A stretch of 17,880 bases of DNA from BOG-933 sp037147415 (GCA_037147415.1 JBAWVF010000068.1:1-17880), one strand, 5' to 3'; counted from the first letter of the stretch, positions 6,509 to 14,383 are shown. The notes: generated from the sequence alone by a model not told the origin. Numbers and translations are program-made.

Positions 6509-6949
6509 CTATCCGGGAACTCGAAGCATCTTCCGAACCTCTCCGATATGCTGTTCTTCCTTGGCAATCATCTGGCGGGCATATTCCTCAAGCATAATTG
6601 AACGTCCCTCCACGAGTCCGAATAATTGCCGATAAAGCAAAACCGCGTTTTCCTCATGCTCCAGAGACTCCTTCAAGATATCGCTGATATCGTGCTTGTG
6701 CGTCTCCAGAAGCGGGCCGATGGCGAGCGATGGATGTTCTCCCAAATGCGTCACCAATTCACCGGCTTGGTAAGCATGGGTCAAGGACTCGCTGGCTTGG
6801 TCGCGAAGCCATTTCACAATGGGAATCCGGGCATATCCGAAGACCATCAGCGAGTAGTGAGTATAGCGGACAACACCTGATAGTTCTGTTTCCAGTATGC
6901 CATTCAGTTTTGCCACAACGGCCGCTTGATCAAATTTTGTTCCGGACAT
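6509..6949 (-). CDS. Bacterioferritin-like (ferritin-superfamily) protein
   Basis: 146 aa from ATG 6949 (MSGTKFDQAAVVAKLNGILE); GAGGGAG lies 8 bases upstream. The longer frame to 7012 lacks such a site. The four-helix ferritin fold is clear. Candidate di-iron ligands are E22, E54/H58, E97 (or E99/E100), and the E131-x-x-H134 pair in the last helix. Against classical Bfr (E18, E51-x-x-H54, E94, E127-x-x-H130) the second-helix pair is shifted: the residue three before H58 is S55 and the nearest acid is E54. The helix B methionine that binds haem in Bfr is not obvious. Members of this Bfr-like branch are probably iron oxidising or storing cytosolic proteins. No Bfd-type [2Fe-2S] ferredoxin gene is adjacent. 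The fold is certain; oligomer and activity are inferred. Confidence 0.85.
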   Translation of the reverse strand: MSGTKFDQAAVVAKLNGILETELSGVVRYTHYSLMVFGYARIPIVKWLRDQASESLTHAYQAGELVTHLGEHPSLAIGPLLETHKHDISDILKESLEHEENAVLLYRQLFGLVEGRSIMLEEYARQMIAKEEQHIGEVRKMLRVPG

Positions 6950-7004
6950 GGTCTGAACTCCCTCAGAATGATTGTTACTGAAAGAGAATGGGATTCGTTC
7001 AGAG

Positions 7005-7043
7005 CGGCACAAGCCACCGGCATCGTCCTTGTGCCGATGGCTT
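7005..7043. repeat. Overlapping inverted repeats in the leader of the bacterioferritin-like gene
   Basis: Two mutually exclusive pairings are visible. CGGCACAAG (7005-7013) is complementary to CTTGTGCCG (7028-7036). AAGCCA-cc-GGCA (7011-7022) is complementary to TGCC-ga-TGGCTT (7032-7043) around a 9-base loop. They lie 56-94 bases before the bacterioferritin-like ATG on the - strand. They could be an alternative-structure leader or an operator. No known Fur, Irr or RirA box is evident. Confidence 0.4.
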
Positions 7044-7100
7044 TGCCGAAAATCAAACCGGGGAGACGAGAGGCTGTATGAAATCGGGATTCAGCAACAA

Positions 7101-7122
7101 GCATTCCGGGGTTTCGGAATGC
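7101..7122 (-). terminator. Hairpin downstream of the ZntB-like gene, candidate terminator
   Basis: GCATTCCG (7101-7108) and CGGAATGC (7115-7122) form a perfect 8-bp stem with a 6-base loop, 65 bases beyond the ZntB-like stop on the - strand. In that direction the hairpin is followed by TTGTTGCTG, only a weak U-tract. It probably separates the transporter transcript from the bacterioferritin-like gene. Confidence 0.42.
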
Positions 7123-7187
7123 GGCTTTTCCTGGCGCTCACACCCCACTCAGTGCGATATCGTTCGGAAACGGGCACGGCCTGTGCT

Positions 7188-8255
7188 CTACACCCATTTT
7201 TTAATCCTTAAGAGGATAAATACCACCATTGAGCAGATGACTGAAATAAACATCATGTATAGAAACCCTTGCGGGTCCGTATTCCACGGAATACCGCCGA
7301 CATTCATGCCCAGTAGACCGGCCGCTAAGCTGGGAGGAAGAAGCAAGGCTGCAAGCGCAGTCATACGATTCGAAGTACGCGAGATGTGTAACGAGCTTCT
7401 GGCAATTCGCTCGGATACCAGAGCGCACAGATCATCATGTAGAAGAATTGCTCGATCGCGAATAGCATCGAGATATTCTATAAATCGTAGAAGTCTATCC
7501 AAGTCTTCCCGTAAAAGAATTCGGTCACGCGAGGTTAGCCAAGAGCATTCTTCCCGCTGTAGACGAGTAATTGCATCGCGTTGTGGAGCAAGGTAACGCC
7601 GTAAATGTATTGCTCTGCGTCTCAGTTTACTCAGGCTACGACGCATTTGTGTTTCACTGGAGTCCTCTTGAGGTGTTTCGGCCTCCTCAAGAACCATTTC
7701 TTCCAAGGCATCAATCTTATCGTCCATAGAATCGAGAACCGGTTCAATATCGATGACCACTCGGTAGGCGATCTGAGCCAAGACCTCGCCGGGGCGACAT
7801 GGCCCCTGTCCACGAGCCGCTGCCGTGCGAATTTCGCGTAATGCTCTTAATTGATGGCCTTTATCGCGGAGGCTGATCACTCGCTTCCCGTCCGCCCATA
7901 TATGTAGCGGCACAAAGGCAACATCACTATCGGAATGTGAAATATCGCAGTCAGCATTCTTACTAACACCACGCAATACGATTAGCAACCCATCTCCGAT
8001 TGTTTCAACGCGCGGCCTCGTGTCTTCAGCAAGCAGGGCTTCAGCCACCAACGGGTCGAGACCACTATCCACGCGCACCCATTCCTGCGCAGCAGGATCG
8101 TCACGTTCAAGATGAACCCACAGCAAGCCGTCTGCCGGTTCCCAATCCCATACATTTGCCCATGTCATATGGGTTGCAGAGCCCCGGCCGTCCAATAGAC
8201 AGGCAAATCGCAACCCCGCCTCTATCCCGGCCTCGGGGCAAGTTCTGTCCGTCAT
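7188..8255 (-). CDS. zntB: ZntB-like CorA-family metal transporter
   Basis: 355 aa, the usual length for ZntB/CorA-type transporters. The N-terminal two thirds is the cytosolic alpha/beta domain (WANVWDWEPADGLLWVHLER near 33-52; DGLLIVLRGVSKN near 90) followed by the long charged stalk helix (SLSKLRRRAIHLRRYLAPQR and onward). The C-terminus holds two membrane helices: about 297-315 ending in the pore motif GMN (316-318), then the loop VGGIPW, then about 328-350. 'GMNVGGIP' resembles ZntB ('G-NIGGIPG') more than CorA ('GMNF'). The predicted role is transport of zinc or another divalent cation as a homopentamer in the inner membrane. AGAGG precedes ATG 8255. No metal-responsive regulator is adjacent. 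Family is firm; the metal is inferred. Confidence 0.87.
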   Translation of the reverse strand: MTDRTCPEAGIEAGLRFACLLDGRGSATHMTWANVWDWEPADGLLWVHLERDDPAAQEWVRVDSGLDPLVAEALLAEDTRPRVETIGDGLLIVLRGVSKNADCDISHSDSDVAFVPLHIWADGKRVISLRDKGHQLRALREIRTAAARGQGPCRPGEVLAQIAYRVVIDIEPVLDSMDDKIDALEEMVLEEAETPQEDSSETQMRRSLSKLRRRAIHLRRYLAPQRDAITRLQREECSWLTSRDRILLREDLDRLLRFIEYLDAIRDRAILLHDDLCALVSERIARSSLHISRTSNRMTALAALLLPPSLAAGLLGMNVGGIPWNTDPQGFLYMMFISVICSMVVFILLRIKKWV

Positions 8256-8306
8256 GGCGGCCTCTGCTTTATGCTATGGTACACATCACTGATAAAAGTA
8301 ATGTCT

Positions 8307-8519
8307 CTATATCTTATCCTGATAAGTTTCACATCTGTAATAGGCTGTCAAACGGTAATACGCAAAGGCTTCATGGGCGAGAACACCGGTAACGGCGGCA
8401 AGAGGAACTGCAAGCAAAACACCGATAAAACCAAGGGCATGTCCCCCAGCCATGATTGCAAATAAAATAATCGCCCCTATAATGACTGATATTACGAGCG
8501 ACGGATGCGGTCTAACCAT
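8307..8519 (-). pseudogene. C-terminal remnant of an AI-2E/PerM-family transporter
   Basis: 70 aa from ATG 8519. The stretch VISVIIGAIILFAIMAGGHA then LGFIGVLLAVPLAAVTGVLA matches the last transmembrane part of AI-2E/PerM permeases, whose usual text is 'LLAGG-LFGFLGVLLAVPLAAVIGVL'. These proteins are normally about 350 aa; the first roughly 280 residues are missing. In frame upstream there is only the TGA that also ends the HddC-methyltransferase gene (8535-8537), so nothing longer exists. No ribosome-binding site is evident. Most likely a 3' stub left when the glycan operon was joined to this locus. Its sequence is more AT-rich than the operon. Confidence 0.6.
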
Positions 8520-8538
8520 CTGATTGGGTCCCGATCAG
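8520..8538. terminator. Hairpin over the stop codon of the last operon gene
   Basis: CTGATTGGGTCCCGATCAG is an inverted repeat: 8-bp stem with one G-T pair and a 3-base loop. It includes the TGA of the HddC-methyltransferase gene (8535-8537). In the + direction it is followed by GTTTTATATTT, like an intrinsic terminator, but no + strand gene ends there. In the operon direction it is not followed by T residues. It could still mark the 3' end of the operon transcript. Confidence 0.4.
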
Positions 8539-10016
8539 GTTTTATATTTCGGTACGCCAGCCTGCCACGCTTCTAACAAGGCTGTATATTTACGCAATGC
8601 CGCAACCCGCTCACTTTCGGTTATCGGTGCGGCGCGCGATCGAGCTAAGGCATTGACCAGGAAGGCGGGATGCACCTGTGACAAGCATGGCGGCTCGGCC
8701 GGGGGCGTGAGCAACCGGGCGGTCAGCGGAGGCCGACCGAACGCCGTGCGTCGAACGAACAGCATCAGGTTTTGGCGATACCACCAGCACACTCGAAGAT
8801 CGTTCCAAACCGCCGGGCGCAGGGCGTCGACGGCAACGAAGCCCTGGCCGCGAAACAAAATCGCCCAATATTCCAGCCAGGCTTCGTTGAGATGACCGGT
8901 GCCGCCCTGAAACGGCAAAGCCGCCGAAAAGAGCACGACGTCGCCGAGGGTGGTGAGATCGGCGATGAAGCCCGGCGCACGCTCCGGCGGCAGATGCTCG
9001 GCCACTTCCAATGCCAGCACCAGATCGGCGCGCGGCAGCCCGGTCAAGGGTCGGGCGAGATCGGCGACGATGAAGTCCTCGTGTGGAATTTCCAGTAAAT
9101 GACGCGGGACGTGATCGCCATCGACCCCGGTTATCTTAGCAATCCCGAGATCACGACAGGCCCCGGCCCAGGTCGCTACCCCGCAACCGATATCGATGAC
9201 ACCGGCCGGGCGGATATACTCGAACAAATGCGGCAATACTATTTGCGCCGATGCTGCACTGCTTCGACGTTGCTCGGCATAAAAATCAGGGGAATAAACC
9301 AACCGCTTGAGCAGGTTTTCGGCCAGGACCAGACTTTCCGGCGTCCCGATGTCGAGAAAGGCGCCTTGATAAACATGGGCGCGCAGCCGGCCGGCAGCGA
9401 CAAGGGATGGCAGCAGTTCACGCTCCAGCGAGACGGCGATCTCGTCTCTCGGCAAGCGGTCCAGAATATCGATATCGAACAGATACAAACCGGCGTTGAT
9501 CAAGCCCGGTCCGGTGGCCTGCGCCTTTTCTACGAACCCGGTGATTCTGCCGTCCTCGTCCAGCTCGACGCGTCCATAGCGGCCGCTATCCTCGACCCGG
9601 GTGCATAGCATGGTGGCGCCGGTCCCGAATCGACGGTGGGCATCGGCCAGGGCGCTCAGATCGGCGTCGGCAAAGGTATCCCCGTTGATAACCAGCACGG
9701 TGCCGGTGCGCAGATGGCCGCGGGCAAAGGCAAGGGCACCGGCGGTCCCGAGCGGACGAGGCTCGATCGAAACCTCGGCCCGGTCCGGGCCGATGGCGGC
9801 CTCGGCGAGCCAAGCCGTAACCCGATCGGCCCGATAGCCGAGACACAACACGATCCGGCCGGCACCGAAGCGATCCAACCAGTCGAGCAGAAAGGCCAGA
9901 AACGGTCGCCCCGCCACCGGTGCCAGTACCTTGGGCACGCCCTCGTCAAGCGCCGAACGCAATCGCGTTCCCTGGCCGCCGGCCAACACGGCAATGTCAA
10001 TTCCGCGCAAGCTCAT
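8535..10016 (-). CDS. HddC-like sugar-1-phosphate nucleotidyltransferase fused to a SAM methyltransferase
   Basis: 493 aa from ATG 10016; GGAGAA lies 6 bases upstream and the ATG overlaps the stop of the TPR-GT41 gene as ATGA. Residues 1-240 form a nucleotidyltransferase: VLAGGQGTRLR (10-20), K29 of the PKV loop, NGDT (111-114), NAGLY (174-178) and FLDIGTPES (220-228), closest in style to D-glycero-alpha-D-manno-heptose-1-phosphate guanylyltransferase (HddC). Residues from about 258 form a class I methyltransferase with VIDIGCGVATW (273-283), an acidic strand end at TGVDGD (about 295-300), and LALEVAEHLP. HddC proteins are normally about 230 aa, so the second half is an addition. The predicted role is making GDP-heptose (or a related NDP-sugar) and methylating a sugar in the same pathway. 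An hddA-like gene at the operon's 5' end supports the heptose reading. A hexose-1-phosphate substrate remains possible. Confidence 0.82.
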   Translation of the reverse strand: MSLRGIDIAVLAGGQGTRLRSALDEGVPKVLAPVAGRPFLAFLLDWLDRFGAGRIVLCLGYRADRVTAWLAEAAIGPDRAEVSIEPRPLGTAGALAFARGHLRTGTVLVINGDTFADADLSALADAHRRFGTGATMLCTRVEDSGRYGRVELDEDGRITGFVEKAQATGPGLINAGLYLFDIDILDRLPRDEIAVSLERELLPSLVAAGRLRAHVYQGAFLDIGTPESLVLAENLLKRLVYSPDFYAEQRRSSAASAQIVLPHLFEYIRPAGVIDIGCGVATWAGACRDLGIAKITGVDGDHVPRHLLEIPHEDFIVADLARPLTGLPRADLVLALEVAEHLPPERAPGFIADLTTLGDVVLFSAALPFQGGTGHLNEAWLEYWAILFRGQGFVAVDALRPAVWNDLRVCWWYRQNLMLFVRRTAFGRPPLTARLLTPPAEPPCLSQVHPAFLVNALARSRAAPITESERVAALRKYTALLEAWQAGVPKYKT

Positions 10017-12301
10017 GGCTTTTCTCCACCGGCGGTCAAGCGACGCCACCAGTGCCGATACATATCTTCCAGACGCCGCGCCAAGCGCTCGTCAGCCATC
10101 AGCGGCGAGACCAACAGGGCCGGGCGCAAGATCGCACGAAGATGGCACAGGCGCGCACGATCGGCGGCCAGGGCGGCGGCGATGGCGACATAGCGGTCGA
10201 TGGCGGTCTGCTCCCCGGCGGCGGTGTCGGCGACCAGATCGAAAGCCCCGCAATGGCGCAATAAGGCGGCACTTCCCGAGATGCTGTCGCCACCGGCAAG
10301 ACAGATCAGCGGGACACCCATCCACAAGGTGAACATGGTCGTGGTCCCACCGCTATAAGGAAATGGATCAAGCGCGATGTCGACATCGGCAATCAGCTCC
10401 AGAAAGCCGGCCAATGGTTGCCGGGGTGTCACCAGAATACGCTCGGCCGTGATGCCGTGAACGGCGAATTGGCTTCTCCAGTCGTGGCATACCGCGGGCC
10501 GGTCACCGCCCGGAACCACCAGCACCAATTCGGCATCGGGCACCGCCGTCAACAGCCGGCTCCAGGCCGCAATCACCGCGGGTCCAAGCTTATGGGGCTT
10601 GTTGAACGAGCCGAAGCGCGGCCTGCCGCGCTTCAGGATCGGCGGCGGCCCGACTGTCGGGCTGTCGGCGGGCGGTCGAAAGCTGGCGCCGCACTCCAGT
10701 CTCTGGACGGTTTCGGTGTGGAACGCCTCGGTAAGCCCCGGCGGATCCGTGCCCGCGTCGGTCAGGCGGTAATCGATGCGGGTCAGGCCGGTGGTTCCGG
10801 GATAGCCGAGCCAAGTCGCCTGGATCGGCGCCGGCTTGCGAGCGAAGATCGGCAGGCCGTTCCCCGAGGTATGTCCGGCCAGATCCACGAGGATGTCGAT
10901 CCGATCGTCCCGAATCAGGCGGGCGGCCACGTCGGGCGACAGATGGCCGATATTGCGCCAATGCCCGGCACGGGCTTGCAACCGGCGAGTTGTGGCATCG
11001 GGCCGATTGCCCGAATAATAGCATGTGGTCTCGACCGCAGCCGGGTCGTGATATTCCAGAATGGCTTCGAACAGCAATGCAACCGCGTGTTCGCGGAAAT
11101 CGGGGGAAACATAACCGACCCGCAAGGACCGGGGGCCGGGCTCAAGGGACGGCAGAGGCAGAGGCTCGATCCGTGCCTCCTGACGTTCGCCATACAGCCG
11201 ATGCTCGTCGAACACCTCCTGTTTCGACAGGCCGGACTGGTGAATCATCAAGAACAGAAGGTTGCTGTGGATGGCGGCATCGCCGGGAGCCAGCTCGAGC
11301 GCCCGACGATAGCAAGTCATGGCCAACTCGCCTTGGCCCCGAGCACCATGGAGCAATCCGAGATTATTCCAGGCTTCGGCAAGATCGGACCGAAGCTCGA
11401 GCGCACGCCGCAAGGCCGCTTCGGCCTCGGGCAGGGCCTCGAGCAACAGATGAACGGTGCCGAGTGCATTCCACGCCTCGACCATGGTCGGAGCCAGAGC
11501 CGTCACCCGTTCGAGCCGGGAGGCCGCCTGTTCCCATAGCCCGGCGGCTTTTTCGGCAAGCGCGAGATTATAAAGAGTAGCACAATCGTCGGGTCGTCGG
11601 GCCAGTGCTTGTTTGTAAACAGCCCGGGCCGCTTCGGGCTCACCGAGGGCGGTCAACAGATTGCCCAGGCTATTGGCCGCCGGGGTGTGCCCGGGCTCGA
11701 GGGCGAGGGCGCGCCGAAACAGTGCCGCCGCCTCGTCGCTTTGCCCGAGCCGGTGCAGCGCTTCGCCCAGATTGACCAGCGCTGCCGTATCGTCGGGCGC
11801 GGTTGCCAGCGCCGCACGATAGGCGACGACGGCCGCCTCGATTTCCGCCCGTTCCAGCAGCAGGTTGCCGAGATTGAACCAGCCGCGGGTATGTCCGGGA
11901 TGGGCGGACACCAGCCGGCGCAAGATGGACAACGCTTCCTCGCCCTGCCCGCTCCGGCGCAGCGCCCAGCCCAGATTATAGAGTGCGTCGGCGTGTTCGG
12001 GCCGGTCCTTGAGTTCGGTTCGAAAGGCAAGAATCGCCTCGTCCAGAGCCTGTCGGGACAGGAGCATGGTCCCCAAATCACAGGCCACGCCTTCTTCAGC
12101 CCGGCCCCCTTCCCGGCCCCGGCGGTCGAGCACGCGGCGAAGCTCGGCGATTCCGGCCTCGGCCTCGCCCAGACTGAACAGCAGCTTGCCCAGCAGGTGG
12201 CGGGCCGGGTCGTCATCCGGCTGCCGCGCCAGCCGCCGTTCCAGCTTGGTCCGCGCGTCGGTCAGCCGGCCGGCTTCGACCAGAGCGATCACCGTCTGCA
12301 T
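10013..12301 (-). CDS. TPR-GT41 (SPINDLY/O-GlcNAc-transferase-like) glycosyltransferase
   Basis: 762 aa from ATG 12301 (MQTVIALVEAGRLTDARTKL), with GAGGA 7 bases before; the open frame to 12478 runs back into the preceding gene and is not used. Residues about 5-385 form a run of roughly ten tetratricopeptide repeats (for example ADALYNLGWALRRSGQGEEA, ALVNLGEALHRLGQSDEAAA). Residues about 410-750 are the GT41 catalytic region: LRVGYVSPDFREHAV, DLAGHTSGN with H477, QATWLGYPGTTG with DYRLTD, GSFNKPHKLGP with K571 at the UDP-binding lysine position, and DIALDPFPYSGGTTT. No signal peptide, so cytosolic. GT41 enzymes glycosylate Ser/Thr of proteins; in bacteria many sit in glycan or flagellar loci. 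Here it may attach a sugar to a protein acceptor or act on the operon's own glycan. It starts 16 bases after the GT2 frame ends. Confidence 0.9.
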   Translation of the reverse strand: MQTVIALVEAGRLTDARTKLERRLARQPDDDPARHLLGKLLFSLGEAEAGIAELRRVLDRRGREGGRAEEGVACDLGTMLLSRQALDEAILAFRTELKDRPEHADALYNLGWALRRSGQGEEALSILRRLVSAHPGHTRGWFNLGNLLLERAEIEAAVVAYRAALATAPDDTAALVNLGEALHRLGQSDEAAALFRRALALEPGHTPAANSLGNLLTALGEPEAARAVYKQALARRPDDCATLYNLALAEKAAGLWEQAASRLERVTALAPTMVEAWNALGTVHLLLEALPEAEAALRRALELRSDLAEAWNNLGLLHGARGQGELAMTCYRRALELAPGDAAIHSNLLFLMIHQSGLSKQEVFDEHRLYGERQEARIEPLPLPSLEPGPRSLRVGYVSPDFREHAVALLFEAILEYHDPAAVETTCYYSGNRPDATTRRLQARAGHWRNIGHLSPDVAARLIRDDRIDILVDLAGHTSGNGLPIFARKPAPIQATWLGYPGTTGLTRIDYRLTDAGTDPPGLTEAFHTETVQRLECGASFRPPADSPTVGPPPILKRGRPRFGSFNKPHKLGPAVIAAWSRLLTAVPDAELVLVVPGGDRPAVCHDWRSQFAVHGITAERILVTPRQPLAGFLELIADVDIALDPFPYSGGTTTMFTLWMGVPLICLAGGDSISGSAALLRHCGAFDLVADTAAGEQTAIDRYVAIAAALAADRARLCHLRAILRPALLVSPLMADERLARRLEDMYRHWWRRLTAGGEKP

Positions 12302-12317
12302 GGCTGCATCCTCGCGA

Positions 12318-13199
12318 TTACAAAAGGTTATGAGGGCCGTGAATGGGCTCGGTGCGCCGATAGCCCTCGATCTCACAGCCGAGCCGGCCCAGCTGATCGG
12401 CGCCGAGTTCGCCGGTAATCTTGCCGGTGCCGTCCCGGAACAGGTGGCGGCGACTGCCCGACAACAGTGCCGCAGCATAGGCGTCGATCTCGGCGGTATA
12501 GAGTTCGAGCGTGGCCAGTCCCTCGGTCTTCAGCGACCCTGTCAGGGAATCATAATGCAGTCGCCGCCAATTGGGGATAAAGGGCAGAAAACGGGAAAGA
12601 TAGCCATTGAGATGGAACCCGAGAATGACCCGAAGGAACGGATTCCAACGGTCGAAATAGTCTTCGGACCGGCGCGAGGGCCAGAACTTTTCAAACACCG
12701 AACGGCGGATGACATAGTTCTGTTCCGGAAACCACAGGCGGGTTGCCAGCCAATAGGGCAGGAAGTCGGCTCCGCTCGGGGCCTTGCGCCGGTGGAACTG
12801 AGGAAACACCAGCCCGAACAGATCACCATCGTGAGTCATCAAAGCATCGGCCCCTCAAACCAGGGAAAGCCCAGGCTCTTCGTCCAGCAGCTTGACGCAG
12901 TGGGCGAACCAGTTGCGCGACAGATAACCGTCGGACACCGGGCAAAAGGTCAGATACTCGCCCTCGGCCATGCGGATCGCCTTGTCGAAGCCTTCATTGG
13001 CGTCGGCGTCGGGCTCGGAGAGCCAGCGCAGATGCGGCCAGCCGCGCAACAATTCGATCGAATTGTCGGTGGAGGCGCCGTCGACCAGGATGTGCTCGTA
13101 TTCGGTGAAGGTCTGAGCCCGGACGCTCTCCACCGTCTCGGCCAGATAACGACCGAGGTTCTTGTTGACCGACAATACCGACAACCGGGGACGAGTCAT
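12318..13199 (-). pseudogene. Family-2 glycosyltransferase interrupted by an in-frame TGA
   Basis: From ATG 13199 the frame encodes a GT-A fold start: RLSVLSVNKNLGRYLAETVE, ILVDGASTDNS, LSEPDADANEGFDKAIRMAE and FCPVSDGYL. It stops at codon 115, a TGA at 12857-12855. The same frame continues without any shift (GADALMTHDGDLFGLVFPQF, then FLPYWLATRLWFPEQNYVIR) to a stop at 12318, reading like the second half of the same protein; 293 aa with readthrough is normal for such enzymes. The residue before GADAL is probably Trp (TGG changed to TGA). ATG 13199 overlaps the methyltransferase stop as ATGA, and the next gene starts 16 bases after the end, so the gene sits properly in the operon. TGA ends many other genes here, so recoding is unlikely. 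It may be a recent nonsense mutation or a sequencing error. Confidence 0.85.
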
Positions 13200-14380
13200 C
13201 GCGTCCCTCCGGCGCGACGCTCTTCCGCTTGCCGGTTGAGCGCCATCACCAACGAGTGGGCATCGAAGATACGGGTAAACCCTTCGCGGTTCAGGCGGGC
13301 GCTGTTTTGCCGGACATACTGATTGGACAGCACCACGGCGGTATCGGCCGGCATGGTCGCGGCGAAATCGTCAAACCGGAGCACCGGCAGATCGAACAAC
13401 GTCCCCGTGCGCTCCAGGTCGATGAACCCGGCCAGCTGCACGTCCGGGCAGCGCATGATCTCGTTATAGAGCAACTCGGCGCCCCGGGCGGTTCCGAAGA
13501 TAAAAACCGGGCCGCACCCCGCAAGTTCTTGAATTTTCGACGACACCGACGCATGACGGACGAACATTGCCTGCATCGGGGCCTTGCCACAGGAGGAGCA
13601 GGCCACCTTTCGAACGCAGGCCAGCGTGTAATACAGTGCATTGGTCAATTGCCCGAAGCTGGTGGGCGCCATCAGGTCCATGTCATAGCGCCATGACCGG
13701 TAGCGATCCCATCGCTCAACCAAAGGATCGGACGGCGCAGCATAGGTGTTGGAATGATACTCCATCACCGAGACATCGACGAGATCGAACTTGTTATGGA
13801 AGTAATAGTCCCGGAACAGAGTCGGTGAGAGTTGGTAAAAGCCGTGATCATAAAAATTATTGCCGGGCATGACGTGGATGATATGGCCGCCGATCCGCGT
13901 TACCTCGAACAGATGCCGGAACACTCGCGCCACATCGAAAACATGCTCCATGGTACCGCAGTCGAGCACCAGATCGTATTCGTCCGGAATATGTGAGCGA
14001 ATGTCGTCCGCGTTCAGATCGAAGATCAGGTTGGCGCCTTCATGATCGCCGATATCGACGGCATCCACCGTCTCGAAGCCGAGCGCGGTGAAGAACAGCC
14101 GGTCGCTGACGATCGGCTCCGCCTGTATCCCGGGATTGCAGAAGGTCCGGAGATGTCCGCCGCCGGTGATCAGCGCGTCGACCGCGCGCGCGATATCCGT
14201 ATCCTTGAACACCGGAACACCGTCAACGCCCTCGGCCAATCCGAGCCGTTCCATCAACCCGATGAACCGGGGTAAGGTCAGGAAGACGTCGATACGCCCG
14301 AGGGTCAGCACCCGACCCCGGATGCGCCGGTCCAGGCAGCGGCGGGCAACATACTCGGCATGGCCCTCGAATAATCCCAT
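13196..14380 (-). CDS. SAM-dependent methyltransferase with C-terminal Rossmann-like domain
   Basis: 394 aa from ATG 14380; AAGGAG lies 7 bases before it, running into the stop of the previous gene. The first 280 residues are a class I methyltransferase: VDAVDIGDHEGANLIFDLNA (about 105-125, acidic strand 2 end), YDLVLDCGTMEHVFD (about 134-148, strand 4) and a typical 'GGHIIHVMPGNNFYDHGFYQ' segment after it. The classical glycine motif I is replaced by FFTALGFETV. A CSSC pair sits near residue 250 (VACSSCGKA). The last 110 residues (GPVFIFGTARGAELLYNEIM, VQLAGFIDLERTGTLFDLPV, TAVVLSNQYV) form a second alpha/beta domain like the NAD/acyl-nucleotide-binding N-domains of sugar-modifying enzymes. 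The role is inferred as methylation of a glycan sugar. Its stop overlaps the ATG of the broken glycosyltransferase. Confidence 0.78.
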   Translation of the reverse strand: MGLFEGHAEYVARRCLDRRIRGRVLTLGRIDVFLTLPRFIGLMERLGLAEGVDGVPVFKDTDIARAVDALITGGGHLRTFCNPGIQAEPIVSDRLFFTALGFETVDAVDIGDHEGANLIFDLNADDIRSHIPDEYDLVLDCGTMEHVFDVARVFRHLFEVTRIGGHIIHVMPGNNFYDHGFYQLSPTLFRDYYFHNKFDLVDVSVMEYHSNTYAAPSDPLVERWDRYRSWRYDMDLMAPTSFGQLTNALYYTLACVRKVACSSCGKAPMQAMFVRHASVSSKIQELAGCGPVFIFGTARGAELLYNEIMRCPDVQLAGFIDLERTGTLFDLPVLRFDDFAATMPADTAVVLSNQYVRQNSARLNREGFTRIFDAHSLVMALNRQAEERRAGGTR

Positions 14381-14383
14381 GAC

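Noticed and set aside
7101..7122. Insertion-sequence inverted repeat
   Set aside because: The two arms are only 6 bases apart and no transposase or second copy is present, so a transcript-end hairpin fits better.
6988..7596. 202-aa + strand frame
   Set aside because: It spans the noncoding leader and then runs antisense to the ZntB-like gene; composition is Arg/Ser-rich shadow.
12855..12857. TGA as selenocysteine or programmed readthrough in the glycosyltransferase
   Set aside because: Family-2 glycosyltransferases have no selenocysteine at this place, no convincing stem-loop was seen immediately downstream, and TGA is an ordinary stop elsewhere here.
12009..13322. 437-aa + strand frame across the glycosyltransferase region
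   Set aside because: It is antisense to the TPR-GT41 and GT2 genes, both with clear catalytic motifs; the open frame follows from high GC.
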